DNA of 64,000 nucleotides from Sphingomonas corticis (GTDB taxonomy: Bacteria > Pseudomonadota > Alphaproteobacteria > Sphingomonadales > Sphingomonadaceae). The notes under the pieces were generated by a model. That model ran no database searches and was not told the origin of the DNA. It saw only the letters and a program-made list of their open reading frames with translations. The stretch spans positions 1-64,000 of the forward strand of contig NZ_JAAVJH010000004.1 in NCBI RefSeq assembly GCF_012035195.1, read 5' to 3'. The position numbers and the translations under genes are program-made. Positions 16,747-24,759 of this stretch are shown one piece after another. Position 1 is the stretch's first letter; the number at the start of each line of letters is the position of its first letter.

Positions 16747-18951
16747 ATGGACAGCGGTGACAGCGTCAGGGGCATCAGCCTCGCCCAGCGGATCGCCGGG
16801 CGCATGGGCCGGCGCGCGGCGGCGAACGACGCCATCGCGGTGACGCCGCTGCCCGTCGTCGACGCGCTGGTGGCGCTGGCGGCGCTGTGCGGGCGCGAGA
16901 GCTCGGCGGAGATGCTGGTCGCGGCCCTGCCCGCCGCCGACGGCGCGCTGGACCCGCGACACGCCCCCTTCGCGCTCGCTCGCGCGGGGCTGGAGGCGAA
17001 CTGGAGCGCGCGCCGCGCCGCCGCCGTGGCGATCGCCGACGTACCGCTGCTGGCGCCGCTGGCCCACGGCGGCTGCGTGGTGATCGAGGCGGTGGAGCCC
17101 GCGGGGGGCCTGCGCGTCCGCGACGCCGGCGGGACACGCAGCGTCGCCGCGCGCGACCTCGATCCGCTGCTGGCAGGCGAGATGCTGTCGTGCGGGCACG
17201 TCGATCCCGCCAATGGCGACGCCGCGGCGGAAGCGGGCGAACTGGCGCAGCGCAATCCGCGGCTGTGGCTGCTCGGCAGCTTCCTCGGCGAGCGACGCAT
17301 GCTGGCGCAGCTGGTCATGGCGGCGGTGCTGCTGAACCTGTGCGCGCTCGCGATCCCGCTCTACATGCGCGCGATCTACGACCGCGTCGTGCCCAATCTG
17401 GCGATCGAGTCGCTGTGGGCGTTGTCCGCCGGGGTCGTGCTCGTCCTGCTGTTCGAATTCGGCTTCAAGCACGTGCGGCAGAGCTACGTCGACGCCGTCG
17501 GCGTGCGCGTGGGCCACGCGGTGCAGCACCGCGCGATGGCCAGCTTCCTGCGCGCCCGCAACGCGCGGACGCAGTCGTCGGGCGGGCTGATGACCGCGCT
17601 GCGCGACGTGGAGGGGCTGTCGCTGCTGGTGCCGCAGGCGGTAGTGACGTTCCTCGTCGACCTGCCCTTCTTCGCGCTCTACCTCGCGCTGATCGCGCTG
17701 ATCGGCGGCTGGGCGGTGGCCGCTCCGGTCGTCGGCGCCGCGGCGCTGGCGATCGTCGGCATCGTCTGCAATTATGCGGTGAAGCTGTCGGGCCGACGCT
17801 CCTCGAAGCTGATGCAGGCGCGGCAGGACCTGGCCGTGGACGTCGCGGACGGCATCGCCACGATCAAGGCGAACCAGGCCGAGGGGCATTTCCTGCAGCG
17901 GTGGGACGTCGTCTCCGACCACCTGGCGATGAGCGGCAAGGCCACGCGCAAGTGGAACGAGCTGCCGGGCAGCATGGCCGGGCTGCTGGTGCAGATGGTG
18001 ACGGTCCTCGTGATCGTGATCGGCGTCTTCCAGATCAAGGCTGGCGTCATGACCACCGGCGCTCTGGTGGCGGCGACGATGCTGACGGGGCGCGCGATGG
18101 TGCCCGTTTCCGCCGCGATCGGCCTCGCCAGCAAGGCGTACCAGAGCCTGGCGCAATTCGCCGGGCTGGCCGCGATCATCGCGCTGCCGGCGGAGCGTCA
18201 GGTGTCCGATCCCGCGGTGCGGCGCGCCCGCGTGCGCGGCGACTTCCGTCTGGCCGACGTGGGTGTCGTCCACCCCGGCGCGGCGGCGCCCAGCCTTTCC
18301 GGGATCACGCTGTCGATCGCCCCGGGGGAGAAGGTGGCGCTGATCGGCAAGTCGGGTTCGGGCAAGACGACGCTGCTGCACCTGCTGGCCGGCTTGGCCG
18401 AGGCGCAGTCGGGCCTGTTGACGATCGACGGCCATGCCGCCGCGCACTACGCCACGGCGCAGCTGCGTCGCGGCCTCGTCTACTCGGCGCAGGACGCCAC
18501 GCTGTTCGACGCCACCATCTGGGAGAACATCCTGCTGGGCATGGACGAGCCGGACGAGGAGGTGGTGGAGGCCGCGATCCGCGCCTCCGGCCTCGACGGC
18601 TTCGTCAGCCGCACCGTGGAGGGCTATTGCCGCCGCGTCGGCCCGCGCGGCAGCCGCCTGTCGGGCGGCCAGCGCCAGTCGGTGCTGCTGGCGCGCGCGC
18701 TGGTGCGCGATCCGCAGGTGCTGCTGCTGGACGAGCCGACCGCGTCGATGGACGTGGGCAGCGAGCAGGCGGTGATCCGCGGCCTGCGCGAGGCGACGCG
18801 CGACCGCACGCTGATCGTCGCGACGCACCGGCTGGCGCTGCTCGACATGGTCGACCGCGTGATCTGGCTGGACGACGGCCGGGTGACGGCCGACCGCCCG
18901 CGCGACGAGGTGGTGGCGATGCTGAAGGCTCCCCGCGCGAAGGTGGCGTGA
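16747..18951 (+). CDS. Type I secretion ABC exporter, HlyB family with C39-like domain
   Basis: A 734-residue inner-membrane exporter that powers secretion of the giant RTX protein. The N-terminal part (about 30-140) resembles the C39-like domain of RTX exporters; the family's DCG active-site context is not intact (ALCGRESS), so no leader cleavage is expected. Membrane helices lie between about 180 and 460. The ATPase domain has Walker A IGKSGSGKTT (about 532), signature LSGGQRQ (about 638), Walker B LLLDEP (about 660) and the switch His in VATHR. It is divergent from hlyD and convergent with the dioxygenase gene (22-base gap). Confidence 0.93.
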   Translation: MDSGDSVRGISLAQRIAGRMGRRAAANDAIAVTPLPVVDALVALAALCGRESSAEMLVAALPAADGALDPRHAPFALARAGLEANWSARRAAAVAIADVPLLAPLAHGGCVVIEAVEPAGGLRVRDAGGTRSVAARDLDPLLAGEMLSCGHVDPANGDAAAEAGELAQRNPRLWLLGSFLGERRMLAQLVMAAVLLNLCALAIPLYMRAIYDRVVPNLAIESLWALSAGVVLVLLFEFGFKHVRQSYVDAVGVRVGHAVQHRAMASFLRARNARTQSSGGLMTALRDVEGLSLLVPQAVVTFLVDLPFFALYLALIALIGGWAVAAPVVGAAALAIVGIVCNYAVKLSGRRSSKLMQARQDLAVDVADGIATIKANQAEGHFLQRWDVVSDHLAMSGKATRKWNELPGSMAGLLVQMVTVLVIVIGVFQIKAGVMTTGALVAATMLTGRAMVPVSAAIGLASKAYQSLAQFAGLAAIIALPAERQVSDPAVRRARVRGDFRLADVGVVHPGAAAPSLSGITLSIAPGEKVALIGKSGSGKTTLLHLLAGLAEAQSGLLTIDGHAAAHYATAQLRRGLVYSAQDATLFDATIWENILLGMDEPDEEVVEAAIRASGLDGFVSRTVEGYCRRVGPRGSRLSGGQRQSVLLARALVRDPQVLLLDEPTASMDVGSEQAVIRGLREATRDRTLIVATHRLALLDMVDRVIWLDDGRVTADRPRDEVVAMLKAPRAKVA

Positions 18952-18973
18952 TCCGCCGCAGCGCGCGGGAGGA

Positions 18974-20080
18974 TCAGCGCGCCGTCACCGAGGCGATCAC
19001 CTGGTCGCGCAGCGCCGGGTCGTCGAGATAGCGCGCATTCTCCAGCCGCACCTGCGCCGCCGCCTCGTCGTAGAGGAACGGCAGGATGCAGTGGCGCACC
19101 CCGGCCGTCACCGGCGTCGCCTCGTGCAGCAGCGAGCAGGAGAAGACCACCGCGCCCCCCGTCGGCGGACGATACGTGCGCCGGCCGAACTCGGGAAAGC
19201 GCAGGTCTCCGCCCTCGTGCGCGTCGGCGTCCAGGTTGATCGACACGGCGAAGCGGCGGTGCGCGGTGCCGCGCGTGGTATTGTCCTTGTGCGGGCGGAA
19301 ATGTCCGCCGGTCGCACTGTCGTAGCGGCCGATCAGGTAGCGTTCCATGCGCGACACGCGGAACTGGAACGCGCGCTGGATCGCCGGCACCAGCCGCCGC
19401 ATCACGCGGTGGCGCAACGCGGCGCGCAGCTCCTCGTCCTCGATCAGGCAGTCGCTGCGCCGCTTGTGGTGGTGATCGACCACCAGCACGGTGCGACCGG
19501 TCGCCGGATCGGTCTTCATGTAGCCGCTGTCCTCCGCCCCCTGCGACTCGCAATAGTCGATGAAGCGGCGGCACAGCGCCGGCTCCAGCAGGTGCGGCAC
19601 GACCAGCACGGGGGCGAGGCCGTCCGCCGGCGCGGCGCCGAGCAGCGCGCGCATCGCGGCGTGGACGTCGGCCGCGTGGCGATCCGCGTCCTCCACCGGC
19701 AGGACCGCCACGACTCGCAGGCCGGGGTCGAGCAGGAACGTGGCGAGCCGCAGGTCGTCGCCGGTGCGGCAGCCGAAGGCGTCGGCCGCCGCGAACCCGT
19801 CGTCAGCCAGCGTGCGGACGCCCGGATAGCGGTCGGGCAGCGTGTCGAGGTCGGCAGGATCGGCGGTGACGACGAAATGGCTCGCGCGCTCGTCGTCGAA
19901 CAGCCCGTCGTCCTCGCGCAGCGCGCGCACCATCGCGGCGACGCCGGGCACCGCCAGCCGTCCGATCAGCGTGACGGCGACGTGCCGCCCCGCCACGCTG
20001 TCGAAGGCGTAGGCGGGATTGCCGCGGGTGCGCGCCCTGAAGGGCGGGACGGGGTCGCCGGGACCAAGCACGTCAGTCAC
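18974..20080 (-). CDS. Redoxin-like domain fused to 2-oxoglutarate/Fe(II) dioxygenase (prolyl-4-hydroxylase type)
   Basis: A 368-residue cytoplasmic two-domain protein. Residues 1-150 look like a peroxiredoxin/TSA fold (LGPGDPVPPF opening) but lack a peroxidatic Cys in the expected place, so this half is probably structural or substrate-binding. Residues 155-340 form a P4H-like dioxygenase with a complete site: His264 and Asp266 in HKDN, distal His319, and Arg329 ten residues later for 2-oxoglutarate. Such enzymes hydroxylate proteins or small molecules. It sits between the ABC exporter and the MotB-like gene, divergent from the latter, so the exported protein or another part of the system is a candidate substrate. 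That role is inference. Confidence 0.82.
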   Translation of the reverse strand: MTDVLGPGDPVPPFRARTRGNPAYAFDSVAGRHVAVTLIGRLAVPGVAAMVRALREDDGLFDDERASHFVVTADPADLDTLPDRYPGVRTLADDGFAAADAFGCRTGDDLRLATFLLDPGLRVVAVLPVEDADRHAADVHAAMRALLGAAPADGLAPVLVVPHLLEPALCRRFIDYCESQGAEDSGYMKTDPATGRTVLVVDHHHKRRSDCLIEDEELRAALRHRVMRRLVPAIQRAFQFRVSRMERYLIGRYDSATGGHFRPHKDNTTRGTAHRRFAVSINLDADAHEGGDLRFPEFGRRTYRPPTGGAVVFSCSLLHEATPVTAGVRHCILPFLYDEAAAQVRLENARYLDDPALRDQVIASVTAR

Positions 20081-20186
20081 TTAGCAAAGCTGTCGAAGCG
20101 GCTCCATGGTTATCCGTCTCTTAACCATCGCTCGACTATCGCAGGCGCCGGGCACCGCAACTTGTGCGGCGCGAGAGGGGTGGAAC
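20081..20186. promoter_or_regulatory. Divergent promoter region with a 7-base palindrome
   Basis: This lies between the dioxygenase and the adhesin operon. Perfect arms ATGGTTA (20106-20112) and TAACCAT (20122-20128), nine bases apart, form an operator-like inverted repeat. The right arm is part of TTAACCAT, which resembles a CtrA half-site. The ribosome site GAGAGGGG precedes the GTG start at 20187. Confidence 0.45.
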
Positions 20187-20921
20187 GTGGCAGGCGGATC
20201 GGCCGAGGGCGAAGTCAATCACTGGCCGGCGTTCGTCGACGTGCTGACGACCGTCATCATGGTCGTCACCTTCCTGCTCGTCATCATGAGCGCGGCGGTG
20301 ATGGTGCTGTCGCAGCGCGCGGTGGAGCGGTTCAAGGCGAATTACGACGCGCAGCACCAGAAGGTCGGCGAGGCGCCCAAGGTGCCCGCGGGCGCCACCG
20401 CCGCCGACGCGAATCGCCACGCGCGCCTGCGCTCGCCCGCCGATGCGCCGGACGGATCGTCGATCGCCGAACTGGGCGACGTGCTGAAGAGCGACACCGC
20501 GGTCGACGGGCAGGACCGGCTGTCGATCCGCACGCGCGAGACCCCGGAGACGCTGCGGCTGGCGGTAAAGGCGGACGAGCAGCCCGACGATACCAAGGGC
20601 GTGAAGGTGGAGACCGCGGACGTGCTGCTGCGGCTCGATTTCGATCCGATGGCGGTCAGGCTCGACGCCGACACCGAGGGCAAGGTGAAGACCTTCGTCG
20701 CGGGCAAGGCCGACGGCGGTGCCACCTACGAGATCTGGTCCAGCGCGCCCCAGAGCATGTCGGTGACCGAGGCGCAGCGCCTCGCCTTCTATCGCGCGGC
20801 CATGGTCCGCAACGTCCTGATCCGCGCGGGCATCGCCGGCGCGAAGATCAGGACGCAGGTCCGCGTGACCGATCCCACGTCGAAGGACGGGCACAACGTG
20901 CGCGTCGTCGTGAAGCCCTGA
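20187..20921 (+). CDS. MotB/OmpA-like proton-channel stator subunit (SiiA-like)
   Basis: A 244-residue protein with a short cytoplasmic tail, one transmembrane helix (about 18-40) and a periplasmic domain. The pattern FVDVLTTVIMVVTFLLV matches MotB around its proton-accepting Asp (YADFMTAMMAFF), placing Asp18 as the channel acid. The C-terminal part (about 150-240) has the OmpA-like helix AFYRAAMVRNVLIRAGI, consistent with a weak peptidoglycan-binding fold. GTG 20187 is preferred: it has a good ribosome site and puts the helix near the N-terminus, whereas ATG 20106 adds 27 residues inside the palindrome region. It is followed after 16 bases by the MotA-like partner. The same pairing exists in Salmonella SPI-4 (SiiA/SiiB). 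Confidence 0.82.
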   Translation: MAGGSAEGEVNHWPAFVDVLTTVIMVVTFLLVIMSAAVMVLSQRAVERFKANYDAQHQKVGEAPKVPAGATAADANRHARLRSPADAPDGSSIAELGDVLKSDTAVDGQDRLSIRTRETPETLRLAVKADEQPDDTKGVKVETADVLLRLDFDPMAVRLDADTEGKVKTFVAGKADGGATYEIWSSAPQSMSVTEAQRLAFYRAAMVRNVLIRAGIAGAKIRTQVRVTDPTSKDGHNVRVVVKP

Positions 20922-20937
20922 GCGAGCGAGAGCGCCC

Positions 20938-22557
20938 ATGGAAAAGAAGATCCGTTCCGAACTGATGAAGATGACGGCCATCATGGTCGTCCTTCTCGGC
21001 CTGGGCGTCTACGCGCACGAATTCGTCATCGCCGGCATCCAGGCGAAGGCAGCGCTGAACCTGTCGATCTTCGCCACCTTCGGCCTCGCCGCGTGGCTGG
21101 CCTTCCGCCACGTGCTGAAGCTGAAGAACGAGGTGCTGGCGCTGAACGCGCTGAAGGTCGATTATGGCGTCCGCTCGCGTCGACCGCTCGATCCGTACAA
21201 GCAGCCCGCCATCGTCTTCCACGAGCCCGAGCTGCTCGGACAGGGCTATCGCATGATTACGGAGGAGCTGGGCAAGCAGGATTCGCTGCATCTCAGCAAC
21301 TCCACGGTGCAGCTGCTGCTGCACGACGTCGACCAGCGCATCAACGATCGCAAGTCGACGATCATGTACTTCTCCGGCCTTATGGTGTTCCTCGGCCTGC
21401 TCGGCGCCTTCATGGGGCTGATGAAGACCGTGCACTCGGTCGGCGACCTGATCGGCAGCATGGACGTGTCGGGCGCGGGCGGATCGGACAGCTTCGGCAA
21501 GCTGATCGAGGGGATGAAGGGCCCGCTGAACGGCATGTCGGTGGGCTTCAGCTCGTCGCTGTTCGGCCTGATGACGTCGATGGTCCTGGGCGCGCTGGAG
21601 CGGTTCATGACCAGCGCGATGAAAACGCTGCGCAACGAATTCGAGCACTGGCTGTCGAACATCGCCGAGCTGGAGGGCGGCACCGAGCAGGCGGCCGCCA
21701 GCAGCAACAAGGTGGAGCTGGCCGGCGTCACCAAGGCGCTGGTGCAGGGGTCGAAGCAGCTGGACGAGATGCGCCGCGCGATCGAGAGCGACGCGCGCGC
21801 CGGCGACGAGACGCATCGCGCCGTCGCCAGCATGGCGACGCAGATCGAGGCGCTGGGCAGCCACGTCGGCAAGATGGCCGATCCGTCGCCGGTGCTGACG
21901 CCGCTGGTCACCACGGTCGCCGAGCTGGCGCACAGCCAGGCCGCGATCCTGACCCGCGTGGAGGCGATGTTCCGCACCGCGGAGCGCGATCGGCTGGCCA
22001 TGGCGGCGATGATGGAGACGATGCTGGAGCAGGCCGGGCGGCAGCCGCCGGTCGACGCCGCGACGCTGCACGCGCAGCTGGAGCGGCTGATCGCGATGCA
22101 GGCGGAACTTGCGGAGCGCGGACCGAGCGTGGTGGGCGTGCCCGTGGAGACCGAGGCGCCTGCGCGCGGCTGGCGCGATCGTGCGGGAGCGCTGCTGCGC
22201 TGGCGGCGCGAGCGGGTGGAGGCGGCGCTGCGGCAGGATGTGCGCGCGCTGTCGACGCAGCAGGAGCAACTGGTTCAGGACGTGCGCGCCTCGTTCGAGG
22301 GCACCGTGGGCTGGCTCGCCGCGCAGCGCGAGACCGATCGCGCCCTGCTGCGCAAGCTGGCGGAGGAGCAGGCCAGCGCCGACGCGCGGCTGGGCCGGCT
22401 GATCGACCGGATCGAGGATCGCGATACCGCCACGTCCGGCGGCGCGCGCGCGGACCTCGACAAGCTGAGTCGCGAGCTGGGCGTGCCGGTCGAGGACCAG
22501 GCGCCCGCGCGACCGGAACCCGCCGCGCCCGCGTCGCGCGCCGCGGCTGGCGAATGA
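20938..22557 (+). CDS. MotA/TolQ/ExbB-like proton channel subunit (SiiB-like) with long coiled-coil tail
   Basis: A 539-residue inner-membrane protein with four transmembrane helices (about 13-31, 40-60, 142-164, 199-220). The third and fourth carry the MotA/TolQ/ExbB signature: FLGLLGAFMGL, and GMSVGFSSSLFGLMTSMVLG. A large cytoplasmic C-terminal region (about 225-539) is helical and charged, probably coiled coil, and far longer than in MotA or ExbB. With the MotB-like subunit it should form an ion-driven channel that does work on a periplasmic or secreted partner. In this operon the probable partner is the TolC/HlyD/HlyB machine and its giant substrate. Confidence 0.83.
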   Translation: MEKKIRSELMKMTAIMVVLLGLGVYAHEFVIAGIQAKAALNLSIFATFGLAAWLAFRHVLKLKNEVLALNALKVDYGVRSRRPLDPYKQPAIVFHEPELLGQGYRMITEELGKQDSLHLSNSTVQLLLHDVDQRINDRKSTIMYFSGLMVFLGLLGAFMGLMKTVHSVGDLIGSMDVSGAGGSDSFGKLIEGMKGPLNGMSVGFSSSLFGLMTSMVLGALERFMTSAMKTLRNEFEHWLSNIAELEGGTEQAAASSNKVELAGVTKALVQGSKQLDEMRRAIESDARAGDETHRAVASMATQIEALGSHVGKMADPSPVLTPLVTTVAELAHSQAAILTRVEAMFRTAERDRLAMAAMMETMLEQAGRQPPVDAATLHAQLERLIAMQAELAERGPSVVGVPVETEAPARGWRDRAGALLRWRRERVEAALRQDVRALSTQQEQLVQDVRASFEGTVGWLAAQRETDRALLRKLAEEQASADARLGRLIDRIEDRDTATSGGARADLDKLSRELGVPVEDQAPARPEPAAPASRAAAGE

Positions 22558-22570
22558 GAGGATTGCCAAC

Positions 22571-22939
22571 ATGAAGCTTCCCTCGATCTTCCCCTTCGCG
22601 CGCCGCCACCGGCGCGATTTCTCCCGCGCCAGCGCGCGGCACGCCTGCGCCATCGAGGGGTCGGTGATGATGATGGACCGGGTGGTCACCTTCCCCGGCC
22701 GCACCATCGACCTGTCGGCGGGCGGCGCGCTGTTCCGGCCGCGGCTCAGCTATCTGCTGTATCGCCGCGACGTGCCCGTGTGTCTGACGATCGGCAGCGA
22801 GGAAGTGTTCGGCCGCATCGTCGGCACGACGCCCAAGGGCTTCGGCATCCACTTCGACGAGCCGCTGGACGACGAGACGCTGGCGGCGATCCTGGCCGAG
22901 GCGGGCGCCGCCCCGGCTGCGGCGGCCTCGGCGGCCTGA
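22571..22939 (+). CDS. PilZ domain protein (cyclic di-GMP receptor)
   Basis: A 122-residue single-domain protein. The two PilZ binding elements are present: RxxxR as RRDFSR (Arg15, Arg19) and DxSxxG as DLSAGG (Asp47, Ser49, Gly52), with the following beta-barrel strands and a terminal Ala-rich helix. PilZ domains bind cyclic di-GMP and change partner proteins. It is placed 13 bases after the MotA-like gene and 12 before tolC, with a GAGAGGA ribosome site, so it most likely modulates this channel/secretion system, much as YcgR acts on flagellar MotA. Partner assignment is inference. Confidence 0.85.
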   Translation: MKLPSIFPFARRHRRDFSRASARHACAIEGSVMMMDRVVTFPGRTIDLSAGGALFRPRLSYLLYRRDVPVCLTIGSEEVFGRIVGTTPKGFGIHFDEPLDDETLAAILAEAGAAPAAAASAA

Positions 22940-22951
22940 GCGGAGCGGATC

Positions 22952-24673
22952 ATGCGTCACGCGTTCTCCTCGCGCACCCTGGCAGGCGCGCTCGCCGGCT
23001 CGATGCTGACGGCCGCCGTGCCCGCGGGCGCGCTGCCCGTCGCCGCGCTGCTGCCCGCCGCGATGCCGGCGCTCCCCGCGCTGGCCGCGATCGTGCCCTC
23101 CGCGCTGCGCGCGCCGGCCCCTTCCGTCCTGCCGCGGCTCGGCGATCCCGACGCGCGTGCGCTCGACCGGGCGCAACCCGACGAGGTGACCTGGGCACGG
23201 ATCAGCTTCGTCACGCCGGGCCGCCGGCCGACCTACGGCCCCGTGCTGCCCGCCGCCGAGGCGCTGCTGCCGGTGGAGGATCCCCATCGCATCACGTCCT
23301 TCGTGATGCCGGTGGCGCCGTCGCGCCCGCTGGTCCTGCCGGGCGCCGCGCTTGCCGTGAAGTCGACGGCGCAGGTTCCGGCGCCCGCGTCACCGCCCGC
23401 CCCGGCCGACCGGCCCGAGGATCTGCGCGCTGCCATCGTCGAGGCGCTGAAGAGCAATCCCGACATCCAGATCGCGCTCGCGCGGCAGGACGACGCGAAG
23501 TACGGCGTGGACGAGGCGGTGGCCGGCTACCTGCCGCACATGGACATCGCCGTTGCGATCGGGAACGAGTTCAACGATCCGCAGCTCGGCGCCGCCACCA
23601 ACCTGCGCCGCGGCGAGGGGCTGCTGTCGGTGCGGCAGAACCTGTTCGACTTCGGCACCACGATCAACGACATCAAGCGCGCGCGCGCCAGCTATCGCGC
23701 GGCGCAATGGGGCACGCGCGAGAAGATCGAGGCGGTGTCCTACGACATCTCGACCGCGTACCTTTCCGTGCTGGAGCGGCAGAAGCTGCTGGCGCTGGGC
23801 GAGGAGGAGCTGGCCGCCGCGCAGAAGATCCTGAAGATGGTGACGACGCAGAACGAGCTGGGCCTTACCACGCCCGCCGACGTCAGCCGCGCCAAGGCGC
23901 GCAGCGAGAACGTGCAGGCGCAGATCCAGGATCGCCGCAGCGCCCTGGAGCAGGCACGCGAGAGCTATCGCCGGCTGACCGATCGGCTGCCGGCGCGCGC
24001 CGCGGACGTGCCGAGCGCCGCCGCGGCGCTGCCGCCCAGCGCCGACGCCGCGGTGGCGATGATCGCCGACCACAGCCCGCGCATGGCGCAGGCGGTGCAG
24101 GACCGCCGCTCGATCGAGCGGCAGCGCGCGAGCCAGACCGGCACCTTCTTTCCCAAGGTCGGCCTGCTGGCGCAGGCCAATTGGCGCGACGACGTGCAGG
24201 GCCGCACCGGCCAGAACCGCGACGCACGCGGCATGGTGACCGTCACCTATGGCTTCCTGAACGGCGGGGCGGACGTGGCGGTGCGCAACCGCCTGTCGGC
24301 GCGGCTGCGCGAGGCCGATTACGAGCTGGAGCGTCGCCGCCGCGAGGTGGAGCAGGACCTGCGGATCGACTTCAACGCGCTGGAGGCGGCGCGGGCGAAG
24401 ACCGCCACGATCGACAGCGAGATCGCCTCGTCGCAGAAGGTGGTGCAGCTCTACACGCAGCAGTTCCGTGAGGGGAAGCGCACCGTCTTCGACCTGCTCG
24501 ACAGCCAGCAGATCCTGTTCAACGCGCGCGCCAGCCAGGTGACGAACGGCACCGCGATGCAGCTCGCTGAGTTCCGCGTGCTGCAGAAGCTGGGCGGATT
24601 GTTCGACCTGCTCAGCCAGGGCGAGAAGCTGCCCAAGCTGGTGGTGCCGGCAAAGGACCAGCCGCGGCGGTAG
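22952..24673 (+). CDS. TolC-family outer-membrane channel with a long N-terminal extension
   Basis: A 573-residue outer-membrane efflux protein. After a signal-like start, residues about 30-155 form an unusual Pro/Ala-rich extension containing two related blocks (RISFVTPGRRP and RITSFVMPVAPSRP). The TolC domain proper runs from about 156 (DLRAAIVEALKSNPDIQIA) to 560, with two pseudo-repeats and motifs VRQNLFDFG and VTYGFLNGG. The length without the extension is normal (about 420). It should be the exit duct for the protein encoded next, working with the HlyD and HlyB genes upstream. A ribosome-site-like GCGGAGCGG precedes the start. Confidence 0.9.
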   Translation: MRHAFSSRTLAGALAGSMLTAAVPAGALPVAALLPAAMPALPALAAIVPSALRAPAPSVLPRLGDPDARALDRAQPDEVTWARISFVTPGRRPTYGPVLPAAEALLPVEDPHRITSFVMPVAPSRPLVLPGAALAVKSTAQVPAPASPPAPADRPEDLRAAIVEALKSNPDIQIALARQDDAKYGVDEAVAGYLPHMDIAVAIGNEFNDPQLGAATNLRRGEGLLSVRQNLFDFGTTINDIKRARASYRAAQWGTREKIEAVSYDISTAYLSVLERQKLLALGEEELAAAQKILKMVTTQNELGLTTPADVSRAKARSENVQAQIQDRRSALEQARESYRRLTDRLPARAADVPSAAAALPPSADAAVAMIADHSPRMAQAVQDRRSIERQRASQTGTFFPKVGLLAQANWRDDVQGRTGQNRDARGMVTVTYGFLNGGADVAVRNRLSARLREADYELERRRREVEQDLRIDFNALEAARAKTATIDSEIASSQKVVQLYTQQFREGKRTVFDLLDSQQILFNARASQVTNGTAMQLAEFRVLQKLGGLFDLLSQGEKLPKLVVPAKDQPRR

Positions 24674-24759
24674 AAGTCACTGCGTCCACGCGCCTTTCGT
24701 GGTAAACAATCCTTTACGACTTCGCGTGCATGATCCCCCGCAAAGGGGGACTGCCGCAC
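24674..24759 (+). promoter_or_regulatory. Leader of the giant gene with a hairpin over the ribosome site
   Basis: An 86-base leader lies between tolC and the giant gene. Two small inverted repeats are visible: GTAAA (24702-24706) with TTTAC (24713-24717), and a perfect 6-base stem TCCCCC (24734-24739) with GGGGGA (24745-24750) around a five-base loop. The latter traps the only Shine-Dalgarno-like tract, 10 bases before the preferred ATG at 24760. Confidence 0.45.

Noticed and set aside
16747..17200. N-terminal domain of the ABC exporter as an active C39 leader peptidase
   Set aside because: The Cys context is not the conserved peptidase motif and the giant substrate has no double-glycine leader; it is better read as a C39-like binding domain.
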